From GCA-2697345 sp002697345 (GTDB taxonomy: Bacteria > Pseudomonadota > Alphaproteobacteria > Rhodobacterales > Rhodobacteraceae), in the NCBI GenBank assembly GCA_943787605.1, contig CALSNB010000001.1, positions 1,736,001 to 1,800,000 of the forward strand: a DNA stretch of 64,000 bases. The letters are read 5' to 3'. The position numbers and the translations under genes are program-made. The notes under the pieces were generated by a model. That model searched no databases. It saw only the letters and a program-made list of their open reading frames with translations, and was not told where the DNA came from. Every line of letters begins with the position of its first letter. Position 1 is the stretch's first letter. Positions 44,594 through 53,427 of this stretch are shown here, one piece after another.

Positions 44594-45071
44594 TTAGTTT
44601 ACGGTTTGCAATTGATCGGGGTCCACTGAGATCCGTGTGAGTTGGCCCATGAGTTCCATTAAGACCCATATACGTTGCTCAGCGTCAATGGTTTCAACCT
44701 TTGCAATGTAATTTGCAAATGGGCCCGTCAAGAGTTGCACTGCATCACCTTTATTTAGCTGCTTGGGTGGAGTAGTTTGCCACCTGGTTACACCGTAGCA
44801 TGAGGCCTGATATTAAGTCGAGTGGAACTGGGCTGGGCTGACCGCCAAAGCTGACAAGCTTTGAGACACCAATCGTGCAATTGATCTGTCTCCATGGTCC
44901 GCTTGCCGGATCAAAAGCCACAAACATATAGCCTGGGAACAGTGGTCGCAGATCGCTAACATAGCGATTGTATTTGTGTTTGGTAACTTCTTGCATTGGA
45001 AGAAACGATTCAAAGCCCTGGCGGTGCAGGTTGCGTTCAGCCAAGCGATGGGAGTTAGGTTTAAATTGCAA
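44594..45071 (-). pseudogene. NusG/RfaH-like antitermination factor (frameshifted, degraded start)
   Basis: The NGN domain is clear: ILQFKPNSHRLAERNLHRQG at the start, RPLFPGYMFVAF, and INCTIGVSKLVSFGG. The first frame stops at STQAAK. The neighbouring frame continues TTPPKQLNKGDAVQLLTGPF and ends with the KOW-type tail at 44594. Removing one G near 44780-44786 gives 158 residues. No ATG is available: the frame opens with TTG 45071 just after a stop and KKWF codons. Specialised NusG paralogues often sit beside capsule/O-antigen clusters and prevent their early termination. Confidence 0.75.
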
Positions 45072-45634
45072 TATAAACCACTTCTTTTATAAATCCAAAC
45101 TTTGACGCCTTTATCATCGCCTAACTTTGAAATGACTTAAACATAAGTTACTCGAAATATAGGGAGAGAGACATTTTTCAAGTTAGTTTTATGCGAGTAT
45201 AGAATTAGCTAATTATTGTATGAATAGTTGATAAGTACTGTTTAATATCCTGCCCCGTCAAAGTAGCTGAAATCATATTGTAGGTATGTGATGTAGTATT
45301 TTTATCTTGTGTTAAAAATGCTTATGAATTAAATTTTTAATATGGATTTAAAGATAAAAAATTTACTAAGCTACGCTACATGGCAAGGCTTGGTGCTGTA
45401 GCTATTTTTGGTAAAAGTTTCTCCAATATTTGGGCCTATAATTTAGCGTGATTCCTAAATGATTAACTTATAAAAGGTTAGAAATTGAAACAAGAAAACT
45501 ATCTCGAGCGTTCTTCAAATCAAATCATATCATATCCCCGTATTAACTCCATCTCATATCGACGAGCATACAGGTGGGACGAGTGGGCAACTTGCCGATT
45601 CGGTCAAACGAGATGTTGGAGTTGTTATTATAAG
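45072..45634. other. Intergenic region upstream of the polysaccharide cluster
   Basis: AT-rich stretch with no convincing complete gene. A dyad AGCTAC...GTAGCT (45369-45403) followed by T5 could be a weak terminator or an antiterminator target. From about 45510 to 45640 one plus-strand frame reads IPVLTPSHIDEHTGGTSG and QLADSVKRDVGVVII without a start, so it may be the remnant of another sugar gene. In-frame extension of the next gene to 45485 gives residues unlike its family. Confidence 0.35.
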
Positions 45635-46324
45635 ATGCGTGCATTACTTCTTGCTGCTGGTATTGGAACCAGACTTCGGCCTCTAACGGATACAACTCCT
45701 AAATGTTTAATGGAGATTAATGGAGCGCCGCTTCTGGGCAGATGGCTGGAGACCTTAAATTCCTTGGGTGCAAATGAAATAGTAATTAACACTCATTATT
45801 TGCCGACTATGGTTAATGATTTTATTGCCAGTCATCCCCTGAAAGAAATTGTGCGTATTAATCATGAGCATGAGCTTCTAGGTACTGCGGGAACTTTACG
45901 TCGTCATAGTGATTTTCTCTCTCAGAATGGTGGTATAGTAATACATGCTGATAACTATTGCCTAGCAAATATGGGTAATTTTCTTCAAGCTGAACTTAAT
46001 AGACCGAAACATTGCGTTATGACAATGATGATTTTTATAACAGACGATCCACAATCTTGTGGAATTGTTGAAACTGACGAACTAGGAATCGTGACGGCAT
46101 TCTATGAGAAAGTTTCAGAGCCGCCATCTTTGACGGCAAACGCTGCTATTTATGTTTTGACCCCAAGCTTTTTTAAAGCTGTAAATCTTGATTGCGAAAA
46201 ATTACAAGATATAAGCCGAGATATTATATCGTTATTGACGGGTAGAATATTCACTCATCATGTTTCTGAGCCTGTAAATGATATTGGAACGATTAAAAAA
46301 TTACAAGATGCACAATCGCTATAG
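45635..46324 (+). CDS. Sugar-1-phosphate nucleotidyltransferase (HddC-like)
   Basis: Nucleotidyltransferase of 229 residues starting MRALLLAAGIGTRLRPLTD, the activated-sugar synthesis motif, with a Mg-binding HADNYC segment and FYEKVSEPP. The closest type is D-glycero-alpha-D-manno-heptose-1-phosphate guanylyltransferase (HddC) or a mannose-1-phosphate relative. A GmhB-like phosphatase at 48.2 kb supports a heptose role, but gmhA and hddA are missing here. An upstream in-frame start at 45485 is rejected because the added residues do not fit. Confidence 0.78.
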   Translation: MRALLLAAGIGTRLRPLTDTTPKCLMEINGAPLLGRWLETLNSLGANEIVINTHYLPTMVNDFIASHPLKEIVRINHEHELLGTAGTLRRHSDFLSQNGGIVIHADNYCLANMGNFLQAELNRPKHCVMTMMIFITDDPQSCGIVETDELGIVTAFYEKVSEPPSLTANAAIYVLTPSFFKAVNLDCEKLQDISRDIISLLTGRIFTHHVSEPVNDIGTIKKLQDAQSL

Positions 46325-46416
46325 TAACGTAGGTAAAATAATGCATAGTAGATCCTTTTTGAACTTTAAATCGTCCTCACAAACCTTTTATTTTAACTTT
46401 CAGAGTAAGTTATATC

Positions 46417-48147
46417 ATGAATGAATTTTATAAATTGATTATCAAATTGACGAAATTTTTAATCGCAGCACTTGGAAAAGATCTAAATTACTTTTTATTT
46501 ATTATGTTTGCTTCGATTGTATTGGAATTGGTTTCTGGTGTCATCGCTATTCCATTAATTTTTTCTCTTATTGGCAATGAAGAGGGGGTACCATTTGAGT
46601 TACCTTTTTTAAGTGGGTTTTCATCCACTGATAGATTATTGTTGCTTAGTTTAATATTAGTTTTTACTTATGCTACCGTCACTTTTCTTCGTTTGATAGC
46701 TATGCATACTACCTTTGAACTAGGACGGCGTTTAGCGAGGCATACTGATAGGACACTTTATCGATATATTGTTTTGGGGTATTTTGGCTCAGTAAGAAAT
46801 ATTGATAGCTCTCAGATGGTCGCGGCAGTTTTACAACGCTCTTCAATGCTTGCCTTAGTTTGTAGTAGAGTAATTTCACTTTTATGTTATTCTGCAATCT
46901 TCGTAGCAATACTTCTGTTTCTTTCATGGTTTAACATAAAAATTCTGCTCTATCTTCTGGGTATGGGAGTCCTTATGTCGTTAGCTGTTCATCAAATAAC
47001 GCGTAAAAACATTTATAAAGACTCGATTGATATCAATGTTTTATCACAGGCCATTGTAAAGAATATAAAGGAAACTGTATCTGGTTTGCGAGAGGTTCGC
47101 GTAGCAGGAGTGCAAGACGTTGCTTTAAATAGATTTGACTTAGAGAACGGTCGACTTCGCGCAGCTCAAAGAGAAATACAATACTATAGTAGCCTGCCAA
47201 GGTTTTTAGTTGAAGGTATTGGAGTGTGTGGCTTGATATCAAGCCTTGCCTTTCTAATTTATTTTACTGGTGATGTTTCAAATTCTTTAGCCAATATAGG
47301 GGTGTTCGCCCTTCTTATTTTACGCATTCTACCAATTCTCCAATTTTTACTGTCTTGCTTTGTCGAAATTCGTAGTGGCTCTGCTTTGGCTGCTGCATGT
47401 CTGGATGATCTCAAAGAAGCATCTGACAATACTCCTGTAGGGTCCGTAGAGAAATTTACCAGTTTATCCAATAGTTTTTCTAGTTTAGAAGTTAGTCAGG
47501 TGAGCTTTAAGTTTTCAGGCTCAAAGGAGCCTTTATTTCAAAATGTTTCGTTTAAAATAACTGAAGGAGATAGAATTCTTGTCAGCGGTCCAAGTGGCTG
47601 TGGAAAATCAACACTGCTTGAGCTGATAAGTGGGCTTGATTTACCTTCGACAGGAAAAATTTCCATCTATTGTCCTGAAGGGCGAGGTAAAAATTTATTA
47701 TCATCGATTTATTACGTTTCACAAAAACCATTGCTTTTAAATGATACACTAAAAGATAATGTATTACTTTTTGGAGATCAGTTTGGTTTAGATGAGGAGA
47801 AAGCTTTACTAAAGGCAATACAGATAACGGAGTTGAATTCTCTGGTTGATCAACTTGGTGGATTTGATGCACGAAAACTTGGAGAAAGTGGTAGCGGTGT
47901 CTCTGGTGGTCAAGGCCAGAGAATTGCTTTAGCGCGTGCAATAGTATCTGAACGGCCTATTATTCTTTTAGATGAGGCGACCTCTGCACTTAATGATGAG
48001 TTAGAAACAGCTATTTTGAAATGGCTAACGTCCCAAGAACATTTAACAATTATTGCAGTTTCTCATAGTGAATCTATACGACGCTGGTTTAGTAAGGAGC
48101 TGAAATACTCTCCAAATGATAAAAGCTTTAACATTGCGGAGATATAG
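46417..48147 (+). CDS. ABC transporter with fused membrane and ATPase domains (PglK/MsbA-like flippase)
   Basis: Half-transporter of 576 residues: about six transmembrane helices in residues 1-320, then an ATPase with Walker A GPSGCGKSTLLELISG, signature VSGGQGQRIALARA and Walker B PIILLDEATSAL. Size and layout match PglK-type lipid-linked oligosaccharide flippases. Located inside the glycan cluster, it probably exports lipid-linked glycan or precursor. The membrane part shows little family signature, so the substrate is inferred from context. Confidence 0.85.
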   Translation: MNEFYKLIIKLTKFLIAALGKDLNYFLFIMFASIVLELVSGVIAIPLIFSLIGNEEGVPFELPFLSGFSSTDRLLLLSLILVFTYATVTFLRLIAMHTTFELGRRLARHTDRTLYRYIVLGYFGSVRNIDSSQMVAAVLQRSSMLALVCSRVISLLCYSAIFVAILLFLSWFNIKILLYLLGMGVLMSLAVHQITRKNIYKDSIDINVLSQAIVKNIKETVSGLREVRVAGVQDVALNRFDLENGRLRAAQREIQYYSSLPRFLVEGIGVCGLISSLAFLIYFTGDVSNSLANIGVFALLILRILPILQFLLSCFVEIRSGSALAAACLDDLKEASDNTPVGSVEKFTSLSNSFSSLEVSQVSFKFSGSKEPLFQNVSFKITEGDRILVSGPSGCGKSTLLELISGLDLPSTGKISIYCPEGRGKNLLSSIYYVSQKPLLLNDTLKDNVLLFGDQFGLDEEKALLKAIQITELNSLVDQLGGFDARKLGESGSGVSGGQGQRIALARAIVSERPIILLDEATSALNDELETAILKWLTSQEHLTIIAVSHSESIRRWFSKELKYSPNDKSFNIAEI

Positions 48148-48198
48148 ATCCATAATTATAGATCTAACCTACTACTTACAAAGGATTCGGTTTTTAAA

Positions 48199-48750
48199 AT
48201 GAACACATCAGCATTATTTTTGGATCGTGATGGTGTTGTGAATGTTGACCATAGATTTGTCTTTGAGAAATCCAATTTTGAATTTATAGATGGAATTTTT
48301 GATTTATGTCTTGCTGCGAATAACAATGGTTACAAAATATTTATAATTACCAATCAATCTGGGATAGGTCGTGGTTATTACTCCGAACACGATTTTAATA
48401 AATTAAACCAATGGATGTTAGAAATATTTAAAAAAAACTCTATATATATTGCTGAAACTTATTACTGTGCTTCGCATCCGGTATATGGCTTGGGGAAGTA
48501 TAAGAAAGATGATTTTTGTAGAAAACCAAATCCTGGGATGATAATAAAAGCACAAAAAGATCACAAAATAAATCTGTCCCGATCAATCCTTAACGGTGAT
48601 AAATTATCTGATATCCATGCAGGCGAAAGAGCAGGTATTAAATGTAATATATTATTTAATAGAGGAAATTCTGAGGTATCTGAAAATATATTAAGCATAC
48701 GTAATTTATTAGAAGCAATGAGTTACATGAAGAATGTGGAAATAGTTTAA
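48199..48750 (+). CDS. HAD-IIIA phosphatase, GmhB-like
   Basis: D,D-heptose 1,7-bisphosphate phosphatase-like protein of 183 residues. The HAD motif I LFLDRDGVVNVD, motif II ITNQSGIGRG and the CRKPNPGM segment are present. The zinc loop is reduced: one CxxH (CASH) and a single Cys before RKPNPG, where GmhB often has CxC. Together with the HddC-like gene it suggests a heptose-containing glycan. Confidence 0.82.
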   Translation: MNTSALFLDRDGVVNVDHRFVFEKSNFEFIDGIFDLCLAANNNGYKIFIITNQSGIGRGYYSEHDFNKLNQWMLEIFKKNSIYIAETYYCASHPVYGLGKYKKDDFCRKPNPGMIIKAQKDHKINLSRSILNGDKLSDIHAGERAGIKCNILFNRGNSEVSENILSIRNLLEAMSYMKNVEIV

Positions 48751-48940
48751 TTATAATGTTTGAATCCTTAGTAATTCATTTCAGAGGTGGTTTAAAAATA
48801 TAAGTGAGTATTACTTTTTTCTGCGTGTAAGTGAAAAATGATGAGCAAAAGAAAATTATTTCTTTTAAAAATATATATATTTATAAGCTTAATTTAGGAT
48901 TATTCTATTTTTGGAAGATTGACATAGTGGGGTTGGTAAT

Positions 48941-49711
48941 ATGAAGGCAGTTATACTGGCGGGAGGTTTTGGTACTAGATTAAGTGAGGAAACTCATCTT
49001 CGTCCAAAACCTATGGTCGAAATAGGTGGAATGCCTATAATTTGGCACATAATGAAAATTTACGAGTCACATGGCATTAACGATTTCATTATTTGCTGTG
49101 GATATAAGGGGCATTTTATAAAGGAGTATTTCTCAAACTACTTCATGCATTCAAATGATTTAACTATAGACCTGTCAAAAAATAAGATAACTTATCATAA
49201 AAAGGCTACTGAAAATTGGACTATTACAATTGTGGATACTGGTCTTGAAAGTATGACTGGCGAACGTCTCAAGCGAGTTTCTAATTATTTGGAGCCAGGT
49301 GAGCCCTTTTGTTTTACCTATGGTGATGGTGTTTCTGACATTGATATTTCTTTATTAGTGCAATTTCATCATGAGCATGGAAAATTAGCGACTGTTGGTG
49401 CGGTTAAGCCTGATGGACGGTACGGTGCCCTAGAGTTAAAAGGCCATAGTGTGGAAGCCTTTGTCGAGAAACCTGCCGGAGATGGCTCATGGATTAATGG
49501 TGGGTTTTTTGTCTTGCAACCAGAAGTGCTTAAATATCTGGAGGGAGATAACCTCACCTGGGAACAAGAGCCCTTGATGAGTCTTGCGAAAGATGGTCAG
49601 CTCAGAGCCTATAAGCATCGAGGTTTTTGGCAAGCGATGGATACGCTAAGAGATAAAAACATCCTCCAGAGGCTTTGGGACGATGACTTTGCACCATGGA
49701 AGGTATGGTAA
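48941..49711 (+). CDS. rfbF: Glucose-1-phosphate cytidylyltransferase
   Basis: Makes CDP-glucose. In its 256 residues the motif ILAGGFGTRLSEETHLRPKPM is at residues 4-24 and CFTYGDGVSDIDI follows. The LSEET-RPKP variant separates RfbF from RfbA-type enzymes. It is followed directly by rfbG. First step of the CDP-6-deoxyhexose branch. Confidence 0.94.
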   Translation: MKAVILAGGFGTRLSEETHLRPKPMVEIGGMPIIWHIMKIYESHGINDFIICCGYKGHFIKEYFSNYFMHSNDLTIDLSKNKITYHKKATENWTITIVDTGLESMTGERLKRVSNYLEPGEPFCFTYGDGVSDIDISLLVQFHHEHGKLATVGAVKPDGRYGALELKGHSVEAFVEKPAGDGSWINGGFFVLQPEVLKYLEGDNLTWEQEPLMSLAKDGQLRAYKHRGFWQAMDTLRDKNILQRLWDDDFAPWKVW

Positions 49712-50794
49712 TTGTTTAATAATGTTTTCAGAAATAAAAATGTGTTAGTAACTGGTCATACGGGTTTTAAGGGGTCGTGGCTATGTTTATGGCTCGTTGA
49801 TTTGGGTGCAAATGTTCATGGAGTATCAGATCAAACGTATGGAGTTGATAGCCATTGGCTGGGGTTAAATCTCGATATATCTGAAGATTTTTATGATATA
49901 ACAGATTTTGATAAACTTAATAATAGTATTCAAAAATTTAAACCAGATATTATTTTGCATTTGGCTGCTCAGTCGCTAGTCAGGAAATCTTACCGGGAGC
50001 CCTATCAGACTTTGAAATCAAATGTTGTTGGTACGATGAATGTTTTAGAAAGTATTCGTCTGGCGGATAGAGCGGTGGCTTGTTTAGTAGTAACATCTGA
50101 TAAATGTTACGATAATAAAGAATGGCTGTGGGGCTATCGTGAGACAGAGCCTCTGGGGGGAAAGGATGTGTATAGTGCCTCAAAAGCAATGTGTGAAATA
50201 TTAACACATTCATATCAGGAAAGTTTTTTTAAAGATCTAGGTACACAAACCGGACTAATTGCAACTGCCAGAGCTGGTAATGTAATTGGTGGAGGTGATT
50301 GGTCGGAGGACAGGTTGGTACCAGATATTGTAAGATCTGTATTAAACAAAGAGAACCTAGTTATTCGCTCTCCAAGCGCAACTAGGCCTTGGCAACATGT
50401 CCTAGATTGCTTGCAGGGATACCTTATCCTTGGCTCAGAACTGTTGCTAGGGAATACTATTTCTGTCGGGTCGTGGAACTTCGGCCCTGATCTTTCCAGT
50501 AATAAGTCTGTGAGAGACCTTGTAGCAGCTTTGGATAAAAATGGTCTAGGGGCTCACCCCATTTTTAAAAATGATGATGCTATGCCAGAAGCTCATAATT
50601 TATATCTTGATAGTTCAAAAGCCAGAAAACACTTACAATGGGAACCAATTTGGGATTTTGCCGAAACAGTAAAAATGACTGCATCATGGTATAATTGTTA
50701 TTTGGATGAAGAGCTTGTTATTTCAAGCGACCAGTTAGAAAAGTATATTAATGACGCCATAGTTATTGGTGCTGATTTTGCAAATTATGATTAA
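49712..50794 (+). CDS. rfbG: CDP-glucose 4,6-dehydratase
   Basis: SDR enzyme of 360 residues giving CDP-4-keto-6-deoxyglucose. It has VTGHTGFKGSWLCLWL, the family's modified NAD loop, then VVTSDKCYDN and the catalytic VYSASKAMCEI. It starts with TTG immediately after the rfbF stop, so translation is probably coupled. It overlaps the next gene by 8 nt. Confidence 0.94.
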   Translation: MFNNVFRNKNVLVTGHTGFKGSWLCLWLVDLGANVHGVSDQTYGVDSHWLGLNLDISEDFYDITDFDKLNNSIQKFKPDIILHLAAQSLVRKSYREPYQTLKSNVVGTMNVLESIRLADRAVACLVVTSDKCYDNKEWLWGYRETEPLGGKDVYSASKAMCEILTHSYQESFFKDLGTQTGLIATARAGNVIGGGDWSEDRLVPDIVRSVLNKENLVIRSPSATRPWQHVLDCLQGYLILGSELLLGNTISVGSWNFGPDLSSNKSVRDLVAALDKNGLGAHPIFKNDDAMPEAHNLYLDSSKARKHLQWEPIWDFAETVKMTASWYNCYLDEELVISSDQLEKYINDAIVIGADFANYD

Positions 50795-51308
50795 GTTAGG
50801 CCCAACTAAAATTAAAGATGTATGGTTTGGAGACTCTGATTTATTATCGGACGAAAGAGGTGAGTTTTATAGAGTATTCTGTGAAGATTTATTAGAGAAA
50901 GTACTCGGTAAGCGTCGTATAAAACAAATAAATAGTTCAAAAACAAATGATCCTGGGGCAATTAGAGGTCTGCATTACCAAACGGGCACATCAGCAGAAA
51001 TGAAGATCATAAGATGCATTAGGGGACAAGCTTTTGACGTGGCGGTTGATTTAAGGGGGTCTTCGAAAACGTTTTTAAAATATACGAGTGTAAATCTATG
51101 TGCAAAAAAGAAAAACTTCATAATGATACCTGAAGGGTTTGCCCATGGTTTTCAAGCTTTGACAGGATCTTGTGAATTATTATATTTACATACAGAGAGT
51201 TATGAACCCAAAAATGAGCAATCAATTCACTTTAATGATCCTATGATTGGAATTAATTGGCCGCTAGAGATAACTAACGTATCCGAAAAGGACAAATCGG
51301 TAAAGTAA
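50787..51308 (+). CDS. RmlC-like nucleotide-sugar epimerase
   Basis: Cupin-fold 3,5-epimerase homologue of 173 residues with the catalytic His in IRGLHYQ, FDVAVDLRGSSKTF and IPEGFAHGF. Because it is coupled to rfbF-rfbG, it likely acts on CDP-4-keto-6-deoxyglucose and not a dTDP sugar. ATG 50787 is preferred over the upstream codon at 50766, whose residues do not match the family. Confidence 0.85.
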   Translation: MIKLGPTKIKDVWFGDSDLLSDERGEFYRVFCEDLLEKVLGKRRIKQINSSKTNDPGAIRGLHYQTGTSAEMKIIRCIRGQAFDVAVDLRGSSKTFLKYTSVNLCAKKKNFIMIPEGFAHGFQALTGSCELLYLHTESYEPKNEQSIHFNDPMIGINWPLEITNVSEKDKSVK

Positions 51309-51337
51309 TCTGGCTAAAGGTTTTAAAGGATATAAGT

Positions 51338-52576
51338 ATGAAATGTAGATTTTGTCAAAAAAAACAAATTATCTAATTTTGTAGATTTAGGGTTTTCTCC
51401 CCCGTCAAACGCGAACTTAACTCTGGAGAAATTGAACCTACCGGAAGTGCAGTATCCTTTAAGGGTATCGGTATGTAGTGCCTGTTTTTTAGTTCAAACT
51501 GAGGACTTTCTCAAGTCAGAGGAGCTATTTGAAGACACTTATACGTATTTTTCTAGCGCTTCACAGAGTTGGTTAATTCACGCAAGAAAATATGCAAAAA
51601 TGATAGAGAAAAGGCTTAAATTAGATATTAATTCTTTGGTCGTAGAGTTGGCATCAAATGATGGTTACTTGTTGCAAAACTTTAAGAAAGCGGGGAATTC
51701 CATGTGTGGGAGTCGAGCCTACTAATTCGACAGCCGCGGTATGTCAAGAAAAGGGAATTAAAGTTCATCAAGAGTTCTTTTCAAAGAAATTTTCAAAGAA
51801 AATAATAGAATTTCACGGAAAGGCAAATCTTATTATTGGAAACAACGTTTATGCACATGTTCCAGATGTTAATGATTTTACCAGTGGAATATCGAACTTG
51901 CTGCAAGACCAAGGGACGGTGACACTTGAGTTTCCTCATCTGCTGAAATTGCTGAGCTTAAAGCAATTTGATACAATTTTATCATGAGCACTTTTCATAT
52001 TTTTCACTCAGCACCGTCCACAGAATTTTTGAAAAAAATGGATTAAAGATTTATGATGTTGAAAAACTCCAAACACATGGTGGAAGCTTAAGAGTTTATG
52101 GTTGTAAAATTGATTACAATATAGAAATCAATGCTAGTGTAGATATTGTAATTAATGAAGAGAATGAATTTGGTTTAAACAATATCATGTCATATCAAAA
52201 GTTTTCTCCACAGATAATGGATATGAAATTAGAGGCGCTTGAATACCTTGTTAAGCAAAGAAAAGGAGGTAAACGGATATATGGCTATGGTGCTGCTGCT
52301 AAAGGTAATACCTTAATGAACTACTGTGGTATAACTAGTGATATTATTGAAATAATTTTTGATGCTGCTGAGAGTAAGCAAGGAAAATTCACACCTGGAT
52401 CTCATGTACCAATACTCAATCCTGATCAAATTCTTCAAAACCCAACTCCTGATGTGATAATTATATTCCCGTGGAATATTAAGTCAGAAATAATCGAATT
52501 TTTATCAAATATTGAAAAATTGAAAGGGGTCGAAGTAGTTACTTTTATTCCAAATTTAGAAATTTCTAAATTATGA
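51338..52576 (+). pseudogene. Nucleotide-sugar C-methyltransferase, TylC3-like (three frameshifts)
   Basis: Three-domain C-methyltransferase: N-terminal Cys-rich zinc site (CRFC, CSACF), SAM domain (VELASNDGYLLQNF), catalytic YHEHFSYFSL and the C-terminal KRIYGYGAAAKGNTLMNYCG. Such enzymes methylate C-3 next to a 4-keto group. The frame is broken by three +1 events: A8 at 51357-51364, GGGGAA at 51692-51697 and T4 at 51977-51980. Removing one base at each gives 411 residues, the family size. Between an RmlC-like epimerase and a reductase, it predicts a branched CDP-sugar. Confidence 0.85.
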
Positions 52577-53427
52577 ATGTATTGATCGTGGGTTATGGTT
52601 ACGTGGCTAGATCAATTATTCGATGCCTCACAAAAAATGAAAGAATAAAAATTTATATTTTATTGAGAAGTTCAAAAAAAAACCAGGCTTTAGTTGTTAG
52701 CCAGACCAAAAATTTGATCTTTATTTATTTACCTAAAAATTCAATCGATCAGGAAAAGGTATGGTGCTCTCAATTGCCAAAATTTGACACTGTTATAAAC
52801 ACAGCATGGTATGCTGACCCTCAACATTATCAGTCTTCATATCAGAATGTTGAATCTATGAACTTTGCCCTTAACCTATTGGAGATTTGTAAAACTCAGA
52901 AGGTAAAGCATTTTATAGGTATTGGAAGTTGTTTGGAATATACAGCTTCAGAAAGTTTGATAACTAAAGATATGCCGTTGTCGCCTAATAACTTATATGC
53001 TGCATCAAAAATAATAACTTACTTAGCCTTAAAAAAGTATTTTGAGGAAACTGAAACTAACTTTACTTGGGCTAGACTTTTTTACCTTTTTGGAGATAAG
53101 CAGCCTAGTACTAAATTGTCTGGTTATTTAGAAAATAGCTTCAAATCTAAAAAACAGGTGATTTTAAAAAATCCGTTTGATATTTTGGACTTTTCACATA
53201 TCGATGATATCGGTGTTGCTATTTCTGATTTGATTGAAGAACCTTTAAGGGGTCCAATCAATATTTGCAGTGGTGTGGGTACGTCGGTTTATGATTTAGC
53301 TAGCTATTTAGCTAAACAGCAGGCTTTGAAGGCGGATAAGTTTATAAAGGTAAATAGAAACCAGTCACCAATACGGAGAGTTGTTGGTGTACCAGATATT
53401 CAGACACCCACATACTATGATATATAA
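52573..53427 (+). CDS. NAD(P)-dependent epimerase/reductase
   Basis: Extended-SDR protein of 284 residues with a Rossmann start MNVLIVGYGYVARSI and the catalytic NLYAASKIITYL. It overlaps the C-methyltransferase by 4 nt (ATGA). By position it could reduce the 4-keto group after C-methylation, finishing the CDP-branched sugar. The specific reaction is an inference. Confidence 0.8.
   Translation: MNVLIVGYGYVARSIIRCLTKNERIKIYILLRSSKKNQALVVSQTKNLIFIYLPKNSIDQEKVWCSQLPKFDTVINTAWYADPQHYQSSYQNVESMNFALNLLEICKTQKVKHFIGIGSCLEYTASESLITKDMPLSPNNLYAASKIITYLALKKYFEETETNFTWARLFYLFGDKQPSTKLSGYLENSFKSKKQVILKNPFDILDFSHIDDIGVAISDLIEEPLRGPINICSGVGTSVYDLASYLAKQQALKADKFIKVNRNQSPIRRVVGVPDIQTPTYYDI

Noticed and set aside
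45485..45634. N-terminal extension of the HddC-like nucleotidyltransferase
   Set aside because: The 50 extra residues are unlike the family, while ATG 45635 gives the canonical MRALLLAAG start.
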